Shown one piece after another: positions 18,560 to 25,549 of a stretch of 64,000 bases of DNA. This stretch comes from an uncultured Paracoccaceae bacterium (lineage in GTDB: Bacteria; Pseudomonadota; Alphaproteobacteria; Rhodobacterales; Rhodobacteraceae), in contig CANKVU010000016.1 of assembly GCA_947487205.1 (NCBI GenBank), positions 1 through 64,000 of the forward strand, in the 5' to 3' direction. Each line of letters begins with the position of its first letter. The stretch's first letter is position 1. A program made the translations under genes and the position numbers. A model generated the notes under the pieces. It ran no database searches. It was given only the letters and a program-made list of their open reading frames with translations, and had not been told where the DNA came from.

Positions 18560-18585
18560 AACGAGGCGAAAGGGCGGGTCGTTCC
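18560..18585 (-). promoter_or_regulatory. EcfG-type (general stress) promoter, GGAAC-N17-CGTT
   Basis: Read on the minus strand, GGAAC (18585-18581) is followed by 17 bases and CGTT (18563-18560). The -10 element ends 33 bp before the ATG of the acidic membrane protein, which suits a start site near 18552. EcfG sigma factors of alphaproteobacteria recognise GGAAC-N16/17-CGTT, and a complete EcfG locus lies at 57-60 kb. Confidence 0.6.
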
Positions 18586-18643
18586 GCGCCTTGCCGCCCG
18601 TGCCCAGATGAGGCAAGCGTCGCGCAAGGCAAGGAGACCGGCG

Positions 18644-19336
18644 ATGGCGGATGACAGGTTGATCGTGGCGCTCGACCTCCCCGACGCGGTGAGCGGGTTG
18701 AAGCTCGCCGACCGGTTGGGCGACGCGGTGGGCTTCTACAAGATCGGGCTCGGGATGCTGACCGGCGGCGGCCTGGCGCTGGCGCAGGAGCTCAAGGACG
18801 AGCGCGGCAAGCGCATCTTCCTCGACATGAAGCTGTTCGACATCGGCGCCACGGTCGAGGCGGCGGTGCGCGGCCTGTGCCGGTTCGACCTCGATTTCCT
18901 GACCGTTCATGGCGATCCGAACGTGGTCCGCGCGGCGATGGAGGGAGCCGCCGGCACGGGGACGAAGATCCTCGCCGTGACAATCCTGACCTCGATGGAC
19001 CGCGCCGACCTGGACGCGGCCCTGATGCGCGACGGCCCGGTGGGCCAGATCGTCCTCGACCGGGCGGCCGCCGCCCTCGCGGCCGGCGCGGACGGCGTCA
19101 TCGCCTCCCCGGCGGAGGCGGGCGCGCTGCGCGGCCTGTCCGAGGCCCGGGGGCGGCTGATCGTCACGCCCGGCATCCGCCCCCCCGGCGCCGCCCCGGA
19201 CGACCAGAAGCGCATCGCCACCCCGCGCGGTGCGCTCGAGGCGGGCGCCGACCATATCGTCGTCGGCCGCCCGGTCTGGCAGGCCGCCGATCCCCGCGCC
19301 GCCGCCCGGGCGGTGTTGGACGAGATTGCCGCCTGA
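18644..19336 (+). CDS. pyrF: orotidine-5'-phosphate decarboxylase
   Basis: A 230-residue TIM-barrel enzyme. It has LIVALDLPD at the first strand, the catalytic charged tetrad in FLDMKLFDIG, TVHGDP, and the phosphate-binding end GADHIVVGRP. It converts OMP to UMP in pyrimidine synthesis. The start is the ATG preceded by AAGGAGACCGGCG. The metallophosphoesterase begins 15 bp after its stop. Confidence 0.96.
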   Translation: MADDRLIVALDLPDAVSGLKLADRLGDAVGFYKIGLGMLTGGGLALAQELKDERGKRIFLDMKLFDIGATVEAAVRGLCRFDLDFLTVHGDPNVVRAAMEGAAGTGTKILAVTILTSMDRADLDAALMRDGPVGQIVLDRAAAALAAGADGVIASPAEAGALRGLSEARGRLIVTPGIRPPGAAPDDQKRIATPRGALEAGADHIVVGRPVWQAADPRAAARAVLDEIAA

Positions 19337-19350
19337 CATATGTATCGGCG

Positions 19351-20142
19351 ATGATTGTCTATGCGATCGGCGACATCCACGGCCATCTTGAACAGCTCGA
19401 CCGGGCGCTCCGCCTGGTGGAGGCCGATGGCGGTCCGGACGCGCCCATCGTCTTTCTGGGCGATTACACCGATCGCGGCCCGGACAGCGCCGCGGTGCTC
19501 GACCGCCTGATCGCGGGCCGCGACGCCGGACGGCCCTGGCGGTTCTGCAAGGGCAACCACGATCGCATGTTCCAGCGTTTCCTCGCCTTCGGGCGCGAGA
19601 ACGACGCCCGGATCTCGTCCGGAAAATCGTGGTTCAACCGCGCGCTGGGCGGCGCGCGCACGCTCGGCTCCTACGGCCTGGCGGGCGAGGCGCTGGCCTT
19701 CCTCCACAATGGCGGGATCGAGACGCTGGCCTCCTACGAGCTCGGCGACGAGCGCCTGTCGGGCCCCGAACTGGCCTGCGCCGCGCGCCGGGCCGTGCCG
19801 GTGGCGCATCGCGACTTCCTCGACGAGCTCGCCCTCTATCACCGGGAGGGCGACCTGCTCTTCGTCCATGCCGGCCTGCGGCCCGGCGTGCCGCTCGACC
19901 GGCAGAGCGAGGACGACCTCCTGTGGATCCGCGGCGAATGGCTGGACAGCACCGCCGATCACGGCTGGCTCGTGGTCCACGGCCATACCGCGCTCGACGG
20001 CCCGGTCCATTACGGCAACCGCGTCAACCTCGACGGGGGCGCGGGCTATGGCAACCCGCTCGTCCCCGCGGTGTTCGAGGGCCGTCGCGCCTGGACGCTC
20101 GACGAAGGGGGCCGGACCCCGCTGGAGCCGGCCCCCGCCTGA
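19351..20142 (+). CDS. metallophosphoesterase, serine/threonine phosphatase-like
   Basis: A 263-residue calcineurin-type phosphatase. The metal-binding motifs are in order: GDIHGH (residues 7-12), GDYTDRGPDS, GNHDR, a His in LLFVHAGLRPG and GHT near 215. The overall layout resembles bacterial PPP-family and diadenosine tetraphosphatase-like proteins. It is cytoplasmic, and its substrate cannot be settled from sequence. It follows pyrF by 14 bp. Confidence 0.88.
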   Translation: MIVYAIGDIHGHLEQLDRALRLVEADGGPDAPIVFLGDYTDRGPDSAAVLDRLIAGRDAGRPWRFCKGNHDRMFQRFLAFGRENDARISSGKSWFNRALGGARTLGSYGLAGEALAFLHNGGIETLASYELGDERLSGPELACAARRAVPVAHRDFLDELALYHREGDLLFVHAGLRPGVPLDRQSEDDLLWIRGEWLDSTADHGWLVVHGHTALDGPVHYGNRVNLDGGAGYGNPLVPAVFEGRRAWTLDEGGRTPLEPAPA

Positions 20143-20149
20143 TCGCCGG

Positions 20150-20236
20150 TTACTTCAGGGTCCGTTCGGACTTGAGGTAGTTGAACACGGTCAGCGCCAG
20201 GAGGGCGATCAGGATGATGAGGACGATGAAGTACAT
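20150..20236 (-). CDS. 28-residue single-helix membrane protein
   Basis: A short frame of 29 codons, on the strand opposite its neighbours, encodes MYFIVLIILIALLALTVFNY followed by the basic tail LKSERTLK. It is one membrane helix with a positive C-terminus. The ATG has GGAGCC at good spacing, and the frame fills the space between the phosphatase stop and the asd promoter region. It is probably a real small protein; function unknown. Confidence 0.6.
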   Translation of the reverse strand: MYFIVLIILIALLALTVFNYLKSERTLK

Positions 20237-20348
20237 GGCGGGCTCCTTTGCACGGTGTCGTCTTTCGGGGCAGTTAGCACGCGGCGGCCCCCTTTCACCT
20301 ACCAAGACGATAGGCTAAGAGGCCGCGTCTTCAAAGATGGGGGATCCC

Positions 20349-21371
20349 ATGGGATACAGAATTGCCGTCGCCGGCGCCACCGGCAACGTCGGCCGCGAAA
20401 TGCTCTCGATCCTGGCCGAGCGCGGATTTCCCGCCGACGAGGTGGTCGCCCTCGCCTCGCGCCGGTCGCTCGGCACCGAGGTCAGCTACGGCGACGCGAC
20501 GCTGAAGACCAAGGATCTCGCCCAGTTCGACTTCGCGGGCTTCGACATGGCGCTCTTCGCCATCGGCTCGGACGCGACGAAGGAATACGCGCCCAAGGCG
20601 GCCAAGGCCGGATGCGTTGTGATCGACAATTCGTCGCTCTACCGCATGGATCCCGACGTGCCGCTGATCGTGCCCGAGGTGAACCCGGACGCGATCCACG
20701 GCTATGCCAAGAAGAACATCATCGCCAACCCGAACTGCTCCACCGCGCAGATGGTGGTGGCGCTGAAGCCCCTGCACGAGCGGGCCCGGATCAAGCGCGT
20801 CGTGGTCTCCACCTACCAATCCGTCTCCGGCTCCGGCAAGGAGGGGATGGACGAGCTCTGGAACCAGACCAAGGCGATCTACAACCCCGTCGACGAGGTG
20901 CCGCCCACCAAGTACCCCAAGCAGATCGCGTTCAACGTCATTCCCCATATCGACGTCTTCATGGAGGACGGATCGACGAAGGAGGAATGGAAGATGGTCG
21001 CCGAGACGAAGAAGATCGTCGACAAGGCCATCAAGGTCCACGCGACCTGCGTGCGGGTGCCGGTCTTCGTCGGTCACGGCGAGGCGGTGAACGTCGAGTT
21101 CGAGGATTTCCTCGACGAGGACGAGGCGCGCGACATCCTGCGCGAATCGCCCGGCCTCATGGTCGTCGACAAGCGCGAGGACGGCGGCTACGTCACGCCG
21201 GTGGAATGCGTGGGCGATTACGCGACCTTCATCAGCCGCATCCGCCAGGACCCCACCATCGACAACGGCCTGAGCTTCTGGTGCGTCTCGGACAACCTGC
21301 GCAAGGGCGCGGCCCTGAACGCGGTCCAGATCGCCGAATTGCTGGGCCGCGAGGTCCTGAAGAAGGGGTGA
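20349..21371 (+). CDS. asd: aspartate-semialdehyde dehydrogenase
   Basis: A 340-residue enzyme with the NADP-binding motif GATGNVGREM near residue 9, the catalytic Cys130 in NPNCST, and the YQSVSGSG segment. It reduces aspartyl phosphate to the semialdehyde on the way to lysine, diaminopimelate, threonine and methionine. The ATG at 20349 is preferred to one at 20337 because the Rossmann strand begins there. dapB at 45.8 kb serves the next steps of the same pathway. Confidence 0.96.
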   Translation: MGYRIAVAGATGNVGREMLSILAERGFPADEVVALASRRSLGTEVSYGDATLKTKDLAQFDFAGFDMALFAIGSDATKEYAPKAAKAGCVVIDNSSLYRMDPDVPLIVPEVNPDAIHGYAKKNIIANPNCSTAQMVVALKPLHERARIKRVVVSTYQSVSGSGKEGMDELWNQTKAIYNPVDEVPPTKYPKQIAFNVIPHIDVFMEDGSTKEEWKMVAETKKIVDKAIKVHATCVRVPVFVGHGEAVNVEFEDFLDEDEARDILRESPGLMVVDKREDGGYVTPVECVGDYATFISRIRQDPTIDNGLSFWCVSDNLRKGAALNAVQIAELLGREVLKKG

Positions 21372-21426
21372 GGCGGCCCGCCTCGCCGCCTCTCCCGCGC
21401 CGGGGGCGGCGTTCCGCGCCCCCGGC

Positions 21427-21450
21427 GGGCGCGGGGCCGACCCCGCGCCC
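21427..21450. terminator. strong GC hairpin between asd and the carbonic anhydrase gene
   Basis: A perfect 10-bp stem (GGGCGCGGGG pairing with CCCCGCGCCC) closes a CCGA tetraloop in the convergent gap. A second, slightly imperfect GC-rich hairpin lies just left of it. No T run follows on either strand, so the termination role is inferred from position. Confidence 0.4.
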
Positions 21451-21455
21451 GGGGC

Positions 21456-22103
21456 TCACACCGGGACGAAACGGTCCGCCTCGGCGTCGAGCATGGTCAG
21501 GTGCCCCTCCTTGATGTCGGTATGGAGCCCGTGCAGCGACAGGCGCTCCTCCTCCACCGCCCGGGCGACGAAGGGGAACGTCATCAGGTTGCGCAGCGAG
21601 GTGCGGACCGCCTCGTGTTCCAGCGCGGTGACGCGGGCGCTCTCCTCGCCCTCGGGCAGGGTCTCGTAGCCGGGCTTGAGCAGGTCCATCCACCGCCCGA
21701 CGAAGCTCGTCGTCTCCTCCAGCTCGGGCGCGCGGCCCTCGCACATGTCGAAGCATCCCCGCACGCCGCCGCATTGCGAATGGCCGATCACCACCAGGTG
21801 CGCCACCTTGAGCGCCGTCACCGCGAATTCCACCGCCGCCGACGTGCCGTGGCGGTTGCCGTCGGGCTCGTAGGGGGGGACGAGGTTGGCGATGTTGCGG
21901 TGGACGAAGAATTCCCCCTGCTCGGCGCCGAACATCGACGTGACCTGCACGCGGCTGTCGCAGCACGAGATCACCATGGCGCGCGGCCTCTGCCCCTCCT
22001 CGGCCAGGCGCCGGTACCAGGCGTGGTTCTCCGTGAAGGTGGTCGCCCGCCAGCCGTGGTAGCGCTGGACGAGATACTGGGGGAGCGGTCGTGCGGGCAG
22101 CAT
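21456..22103 (-). CDS. beta-class carbonic anhydrase
   Basis: A 215-residue enzyme with the zinc ligands and dyad in CCDSR (C47, D49, R51) and GHSQCGG (H108, C111). It interconverts CO2 and bicarbonate in the cytoplasm. Length and motifs are typical for bacterial beta-carbonic anhydrases. It is divergent from a small unknown gene across 133 bp. Confidence 0.94.
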   Translation of the reverse strand: MLPARPLPQYLVQRYHGWRATTFTENHAWYRRLAEEGQRPRAMVISCCDSRVQVTSMFGAEQGEFFVHRNIANLVPPYEPDGNRHGTSAAVEFAVTALKVAHLVVIGHSQCGGVRGCFDMCEGRAPELEETTSFVGRWMDLLKPGYETLPEGEESARVTALEHEAVRTSLRNLMTFPFVARAVEEERLSLHGLHTDIKEGHLTMLDAEADRFVPV

Positions 22104-22236
22104 CGCAGGCCTCCTGTCGTCGCGGGATCGCGGAAACGTCGAATACGACAGATTTCGCCCGACCGGAAGGACGCCCGTAAACCCGGCATTATCCCGCGCG
22201 AGTCCAAGGTCTTGGCGGGGGCGTCAGGAGAGAGAG

Positions 22237-22602
22237 ATGGGCATAATCGCATTGCGCCCCGTTGAACGGGCCGAAAGCGACATCCTGCGGCTGGCCGGGC
22301 TGGAGGCACCCGCCCTCAGCGAGCGGCTGGAAGCGGAGCTGGAAGAGATCGCCGAACGGCTGAGCCGCGTGTCGCTCGCCTGGGCCGAGGGCGGAACGAC
22401 CGGCCTGCGCCATGCCGCCGCCGCGCTCGGTGCCGTGGCCGGGACGCTGGGGCTGCACCGCATCGCCCGGATCGCGCGCACGGTCGAGGGCCTCGCCACC
22501 GCGGGGGACGAGATCGCGCTGGCCGCGAACGTCGCCCGGCTGGAGCGGCTGGGAGAGGCCACCCTGCGCGAGATCTGGTGCCTGCAGGACATGCCCGGCT
22601 GA
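22237..22602 (+). CDS. small helical protein, possibly a degenerate HPt-like domain
   Basis: A 121-residue, nearly all-helical, Ala- and Leu-rich protein. The stretch around residues 58-110 (LRHAAAALGAVAGTLGLHRI, then LAANVARLERL) resembles a histidine phosphotransfer bundle with the His in place but without the usual following Lys. The start has GAGAGAG upstream. The family is not recognised with certainty, and no kinase gene is adjacent. Confidence 0.65.
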   Translation: MGIIALRPVERAESDILRLAGLEAPALSERLEAELEEIAERLSRVSLAWAEGGTTGLRHAAAALGAVAGTLGLHRIARIARTVEGLATAGDEIALAANVARLERLGEATLREIWCLQDMPG

Positions 22603-22644
22603 CCCGTTGCGGCCGCGCGCTGCATCGTTAGGGTCCGGGGGGCA

Positions 22645-24066
22645 ATGTTCCCCATCCAGGCCCCGTTCCCGATGAATGTCAGCCCGCTGCGCTTCGCCGA
22701 CGCCGACACGCCCGCCCCGCGCGACATCCATCCGCTGGGGCCCGGCGACCTGGTCCCCTGGCTCGAAAGCCGCGATGCCGGGACGCGGGCCTGGGTCTCG
22801 GCCTCCTCCTTCCAGGGCCGCGAAGGCCAGTCCCTCGTCCTGCCGGGGCGCGACGGCGCGCCCGAGGGCGCGCTGTGGGGGATCGGCGCGCCGGCCGACC
22901 GGGCCCGCACCCGGTTCTCCCTCGGCGGGCTGCGCGCCGCGCTGCCGGGCGGGACATGGCGCCTGGCCGGCGAGATGGCGCCCGAGGCGCGGGACGAGGC
23001 CGCGCTCGGCTGGCTCCTCGCGGGCTACCGGTTCGACCGCTACGCCACCGCCACGCCGCCCGCCGCGATGCTGATGGCGCCCGAGGGCGTGGACGCCCCC
23101 CGGCTGGAGGCGATCGCGGCCGGCGAGGCGCTGACGCGCGACCTGATCAACACCCCCGCCCGCGACATGGGCCCCGCCGACCTGGCGGCCGCGGCCGAGG
23201 CGCTGGCGGCCCGGTTCGGTGCCGACCTGCGGGTGACCGCCGGCGCGGACCTGGCCGCGGGCTTTCCGCTGATCGCGACGGTCGGGGCCGCGGCCGCGCC
23301 GGGCCGGGAGCCACGCCTGATCGAGCTGACCTGGGGCGCGCGCGGGCCCGCGATCACGCTTGTGGGCAAGGGCGTGTGCTTCGACACCGGCGGCCTGAAC
23401 CTCAAGCCCGGCGCCTCCATGGGCCTGATGAAGAAGGACATGGGTGGGGCCGCGACGGTGCTGGGACTGGCGCGGATGATCATGGAGACGGCCGCGCCGG
23501 TACGGCTCCGGGTCCTGATCCCGGCGGTCGAGAACGCCGTCTCGGGGCCTGCATTCCGCCCCGGCGACATCCTGCCCTCGCGCAAGGGGCCCACGGTGGA
23601 GGTGAACAACACCGATGCCGAGGGGCGGCTGGTCCTGGCCGACGCGCTGGCGCTGGCCGCCGAGGACCCGCCCGACCTCTTGGTGTCGATGGCGACGCTG
23701 ACCGGCGCGGCCCGTGTCGCGGTGGGCCCCGACCTCGCGCCGTTCTACACCGACGACGACGCCTTCGCGGACACGCTGATGGCGGCCGGCGCGGCGGTGC
23801 GCGACCCGCTGTGGCGGATGCCCTTCTGGGCGCCCTACGAACAGTTGATCGAACCCGGCATCGCCGATCTCGACAACGCGCCCACGGGCGGCTTCGCCGG
23901 CTCGATCACCGCGGCGCTGTTCCTGCGCCGCTTCGCCGCCGGCGCGCCCCGCTACGCCCATTTCGACATCTACGGCTGGCAGCCGAAGGACCAGCCGGGA
24001 CGGCCGAAGGGCGGCGTCGGGCAGGGCGCCCGGGCGCTCCTCGAGGCGATCGGGGGGCTCGCGTGA
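22645..24066 (+). CDS. leucyl aminopeptidase family protein (M17)
   Basis: A 473-residue peptidase. The C-terminal catalytic domain has GKGVCFDTGGLNLK (metal and catalytic Lys), MKKDMGGAA, and NNTDAEGRLVLADAL with the metal-binding Asp and Glu. These two-metal enzymes remove N-terminal residues from peptides in the cytoplasm. ATG 22645 and ATG 22672 are both possible starts, and neither has a strong binding site. The stop overlaps the GTG start of the NlpC/P60 gene, so peptide and murein-peptide breakdown may be linked. Confidence 0.92.
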   Translation: MFPIQAPFPMNVSPLRFADADTPAPRDIHPLGPGDLVPWLESRDAGTRAWVSASSFQGREGQSLVLPGRDGAPEGALWGIGAPADRARTRFSLGGLRAALPGGTWRLAGEMAPEARDEAALGWLLAGYRFDRYATATPPAAMLMAPEGVDAPRLEAIAAGEALTRDLINTPARDMGPADLAAAAEALAARFGADLRVTAGADLAAGFPLIATVGAAAAPGREPRLIELTWGARGPAITLVGKGVCFDTGGLNLKPGASMGLMKKDMGGAATVLGLARMIMETAAPVRLRVLIPAVENAVSGPAFRPGDILPSRKGPTVEVNNTDAEGRLVLADALALAAEDPPDLLVSMATLTGAARVAVGPDLAPFYTDDDAFADTLMAAGAAVRDPLWRMPFWAPYEQLIEPGIADLDNAPTGGFAGSITAALFLRRFAAGAPRYAHFDIYGWQPKDQPGRPKGGVGQGARALLEAIGGLA

Positions 24067-24899
24067 CCGATCGCAGGCTCACCCCCGCCAATGGCCGCGT
24101 CGCCGCCCGCCACCTCGCCGGCCGGGTGGAGGCGGAGCGATTCGTGACCCCCGATCCGGCCCGCGTGACCGTGCCGGTGGCCGATCTGTGGTCCTCGCCG
24201 GACCTCGTCGCCCGGGATCGCCAGATGCTCTTCGGCGACGCGGTGGAGATCTACGAGCGGCAGGGCGGCATGGCCTTCGTGCGCGGGCTCAAGGACGGAT
24301 ATGTGGGCTACGTGGCCGAGGCGGATCTGGGGCCGGCCGACCACCCCACGCACATGGTGGGCGTGCCCGCCACCCATCTCTATCCTGCCCCCGACATGAA
24401 GCGGGTGGCGCTGATGCGCCTGTCGTTCGGGGCCAGGGTCCGGGTCGTGGCCGGGACCGACAGGTTCTTCGAGACCGCCGAGGGGTGGTTCGTGCCCCGC
24501 CCCCACGTGACGCCGGCCAACCGGGCCTTCACCGACCCGGCTTCGGTCGCGCAGCTCTTCTTCGGGGTGCCGTATCTGTGGGGCGGCAATTCCTCGGACG
24601 GGATCGATTGTTCGGGGCTGATCCAGGCGGCCTGCCTCGCCTGCCACATCCCCTGCCCCGGCGACAGCGACCTGCAGGAAGGGGTGCTGGGCGCGGCCCT
24701 GCCCGAGGCGGCGCCGCCGCAGCGCGGCGACCTCTACTTCTGGAAGGGGCACGTGGCGATGGCGGTGGACGGCGAGGTGCTGGTCCATGCCAACGCCCAC
24801 CACATGGCGGTGGCCTACGAACCGATCGCGGCGGCGGTGGCACGGATCGAGGGCCAGGGCGACGGCCCGGTCACGTCGCGCCGGCGGCTGACGACCTGA
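24063..24899 (+). CDS. NlpC/P60 family cysteine hydrolase with SH3-like domains
   Basis: A 278-residue protein. Residues 25-95 and 96-160 look like two bacterial SH3 modules (VPVADLWSSPD, ATHLYPAPD). The C-terminal peptidase has the nucleophile in SDGIDCSGLIQ, His in KGHVAMAV, and a third polar residue in HANAHHM. Such enzymes cut gamma-D-glutamyl-diaminopimelate bonds in murein peptides. No signal peptide is visible, so it may act on recycled muropeptides in the cytoplasm, beside the aminopeptidase that overlaps it (GTGA). Confidence 0.9.
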   Translation: MTDRRLTPANGRVAARHLAGRVEAERFVTPDPARVTVPVADLWSSPDLVARDRQMLFGDAVEIYERQGGMAFVRGLKDGYVGYVAEADLGPADHPTHMVGVPATHLYPAPDMKRVALMRLSFGARVRVVAGTDRFFETAEGWFVPRPHVTPANRAFTDPASVAQLFFGVPYLWGGNSSDGIDCSGLIQAACLACHIPCPGDSDLQEGVLGAALPEAAPPQRGDLYFWKGHVAMAVDGEVLVHANAHHMAVAYEPIAAAVARIEGQGDGPVTSRRRLTT

Positions 24900-24903
24900 G
24901 GCG

Positions 24904-25251
24904 TCACTCCACCGCGCGGATCAGCGCCCGGTCGAGCACGGTCAGCACCGCCTTCAGCTCATGGCCGCGCTTCAGGATCTGGCCGTCCATGCCGATCACG
25001 GCGTACATGCCCTGTTTCTGGCGCAATCTGGGGCGCTTCTCGATCCTATAGAGCGGATGCTCCGCCGACCGGCGGAAGATCGAGAACACGGCCACCTCGC
25101 GCAGGAACGACATGCCGTAATCGCGCCATTCGCCGGCCGCCACGGCCCGGCCGTAGAGCGCCAGGATCAGGTTCAACTCGCTCCGGTCGAAGGCGGTCCG
25201 CTCGTGGGGATCGGTCCGGCCGGGAAAGGGCGTGGGGGGCGTGACGCTCAT
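24904..25251 (-). CDS. DUF2794 family protein
   Basis: A 115-residue soluble protein whose core (LNLILALYGRAVAAGEWRDY ... SIFRRSAEHPLYRIEKRP) matches DUF2794, a family common in alphaproteobacteria with no known role. The ATG at 25251 is chosen because the family's N-terminus starts close to it. It converges with the NlpC/P60 gene and is divergent from imuB. Confidence 0.82.
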   Translation of the reverse strand: MSVTPPTPFPGRTDPHERTAFDRSELNLILALYGRAVAAGEWRDYGMSFLREVAVFSIFRRSAEHPLYRIEKRPRLRQKQGMYAVIGMDGQILKRGHELKAVLTVLDRALIRAVE

Positions 25252-25384
25252 CCTCGCAAAGGTGGGGAAGCGCGGCCGCCTTGGCAAGTGCGGAGCCTGC
25301 CCCGAAATCGCCCCGAAACGATCACGCCACCGCCCGGCCGATGCCACGCCGCCCCGTCATGAGGGGTCCATAGCGTCAAGCTAG

Positions 25385-25430
25385 TCCGGTGCCGCGGCTA
25401 TATCTGCCCCCACAGGGTCGCGGCACCGGA
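25385..25430 (+). repeat. 12-bp perfect inverted repeat upstream of imuB
   Basis: TCCGGTGCCGCG at 25385-25396 pairs perfectly with CGCGGCACCGGA at 25419-25430 around a 22-base loop, and TATTTT follows. It could be a plus-strand terminator for a short upstream RNA or a regulator site. It lies about 80 bp left of the SOS box and is not explained by either flanking gene. Confidence 0.45.
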
Positions 25431-25510
25431 TATTTTCCCCCGTCGGGGGGCTTGCGCCGGCGGCCCGCACCGGGCCCGGCCTCGACAGGGGCGCCGCGAT
25501 CGCGGTACAA

Positions 25511-25525
25511 GAACATAAAGTGAAC
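25511..25525 (+). promoter_or_regulatory. alphaproteobacterial LexA (SOS) box
   Basis: GAAC (25511-25514), seven bases, GAAC (25522-25525): an exact match to the GAAC-N7-GAAC operator of alphaproteobacterial LexA. It sits 25 bp before the imuB start, so LexA bound here would block that promoter. Confidence 0.85.
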
Positions 25526-25549
25526 ATGTAGCCGTCTGCCGAATCGCCC

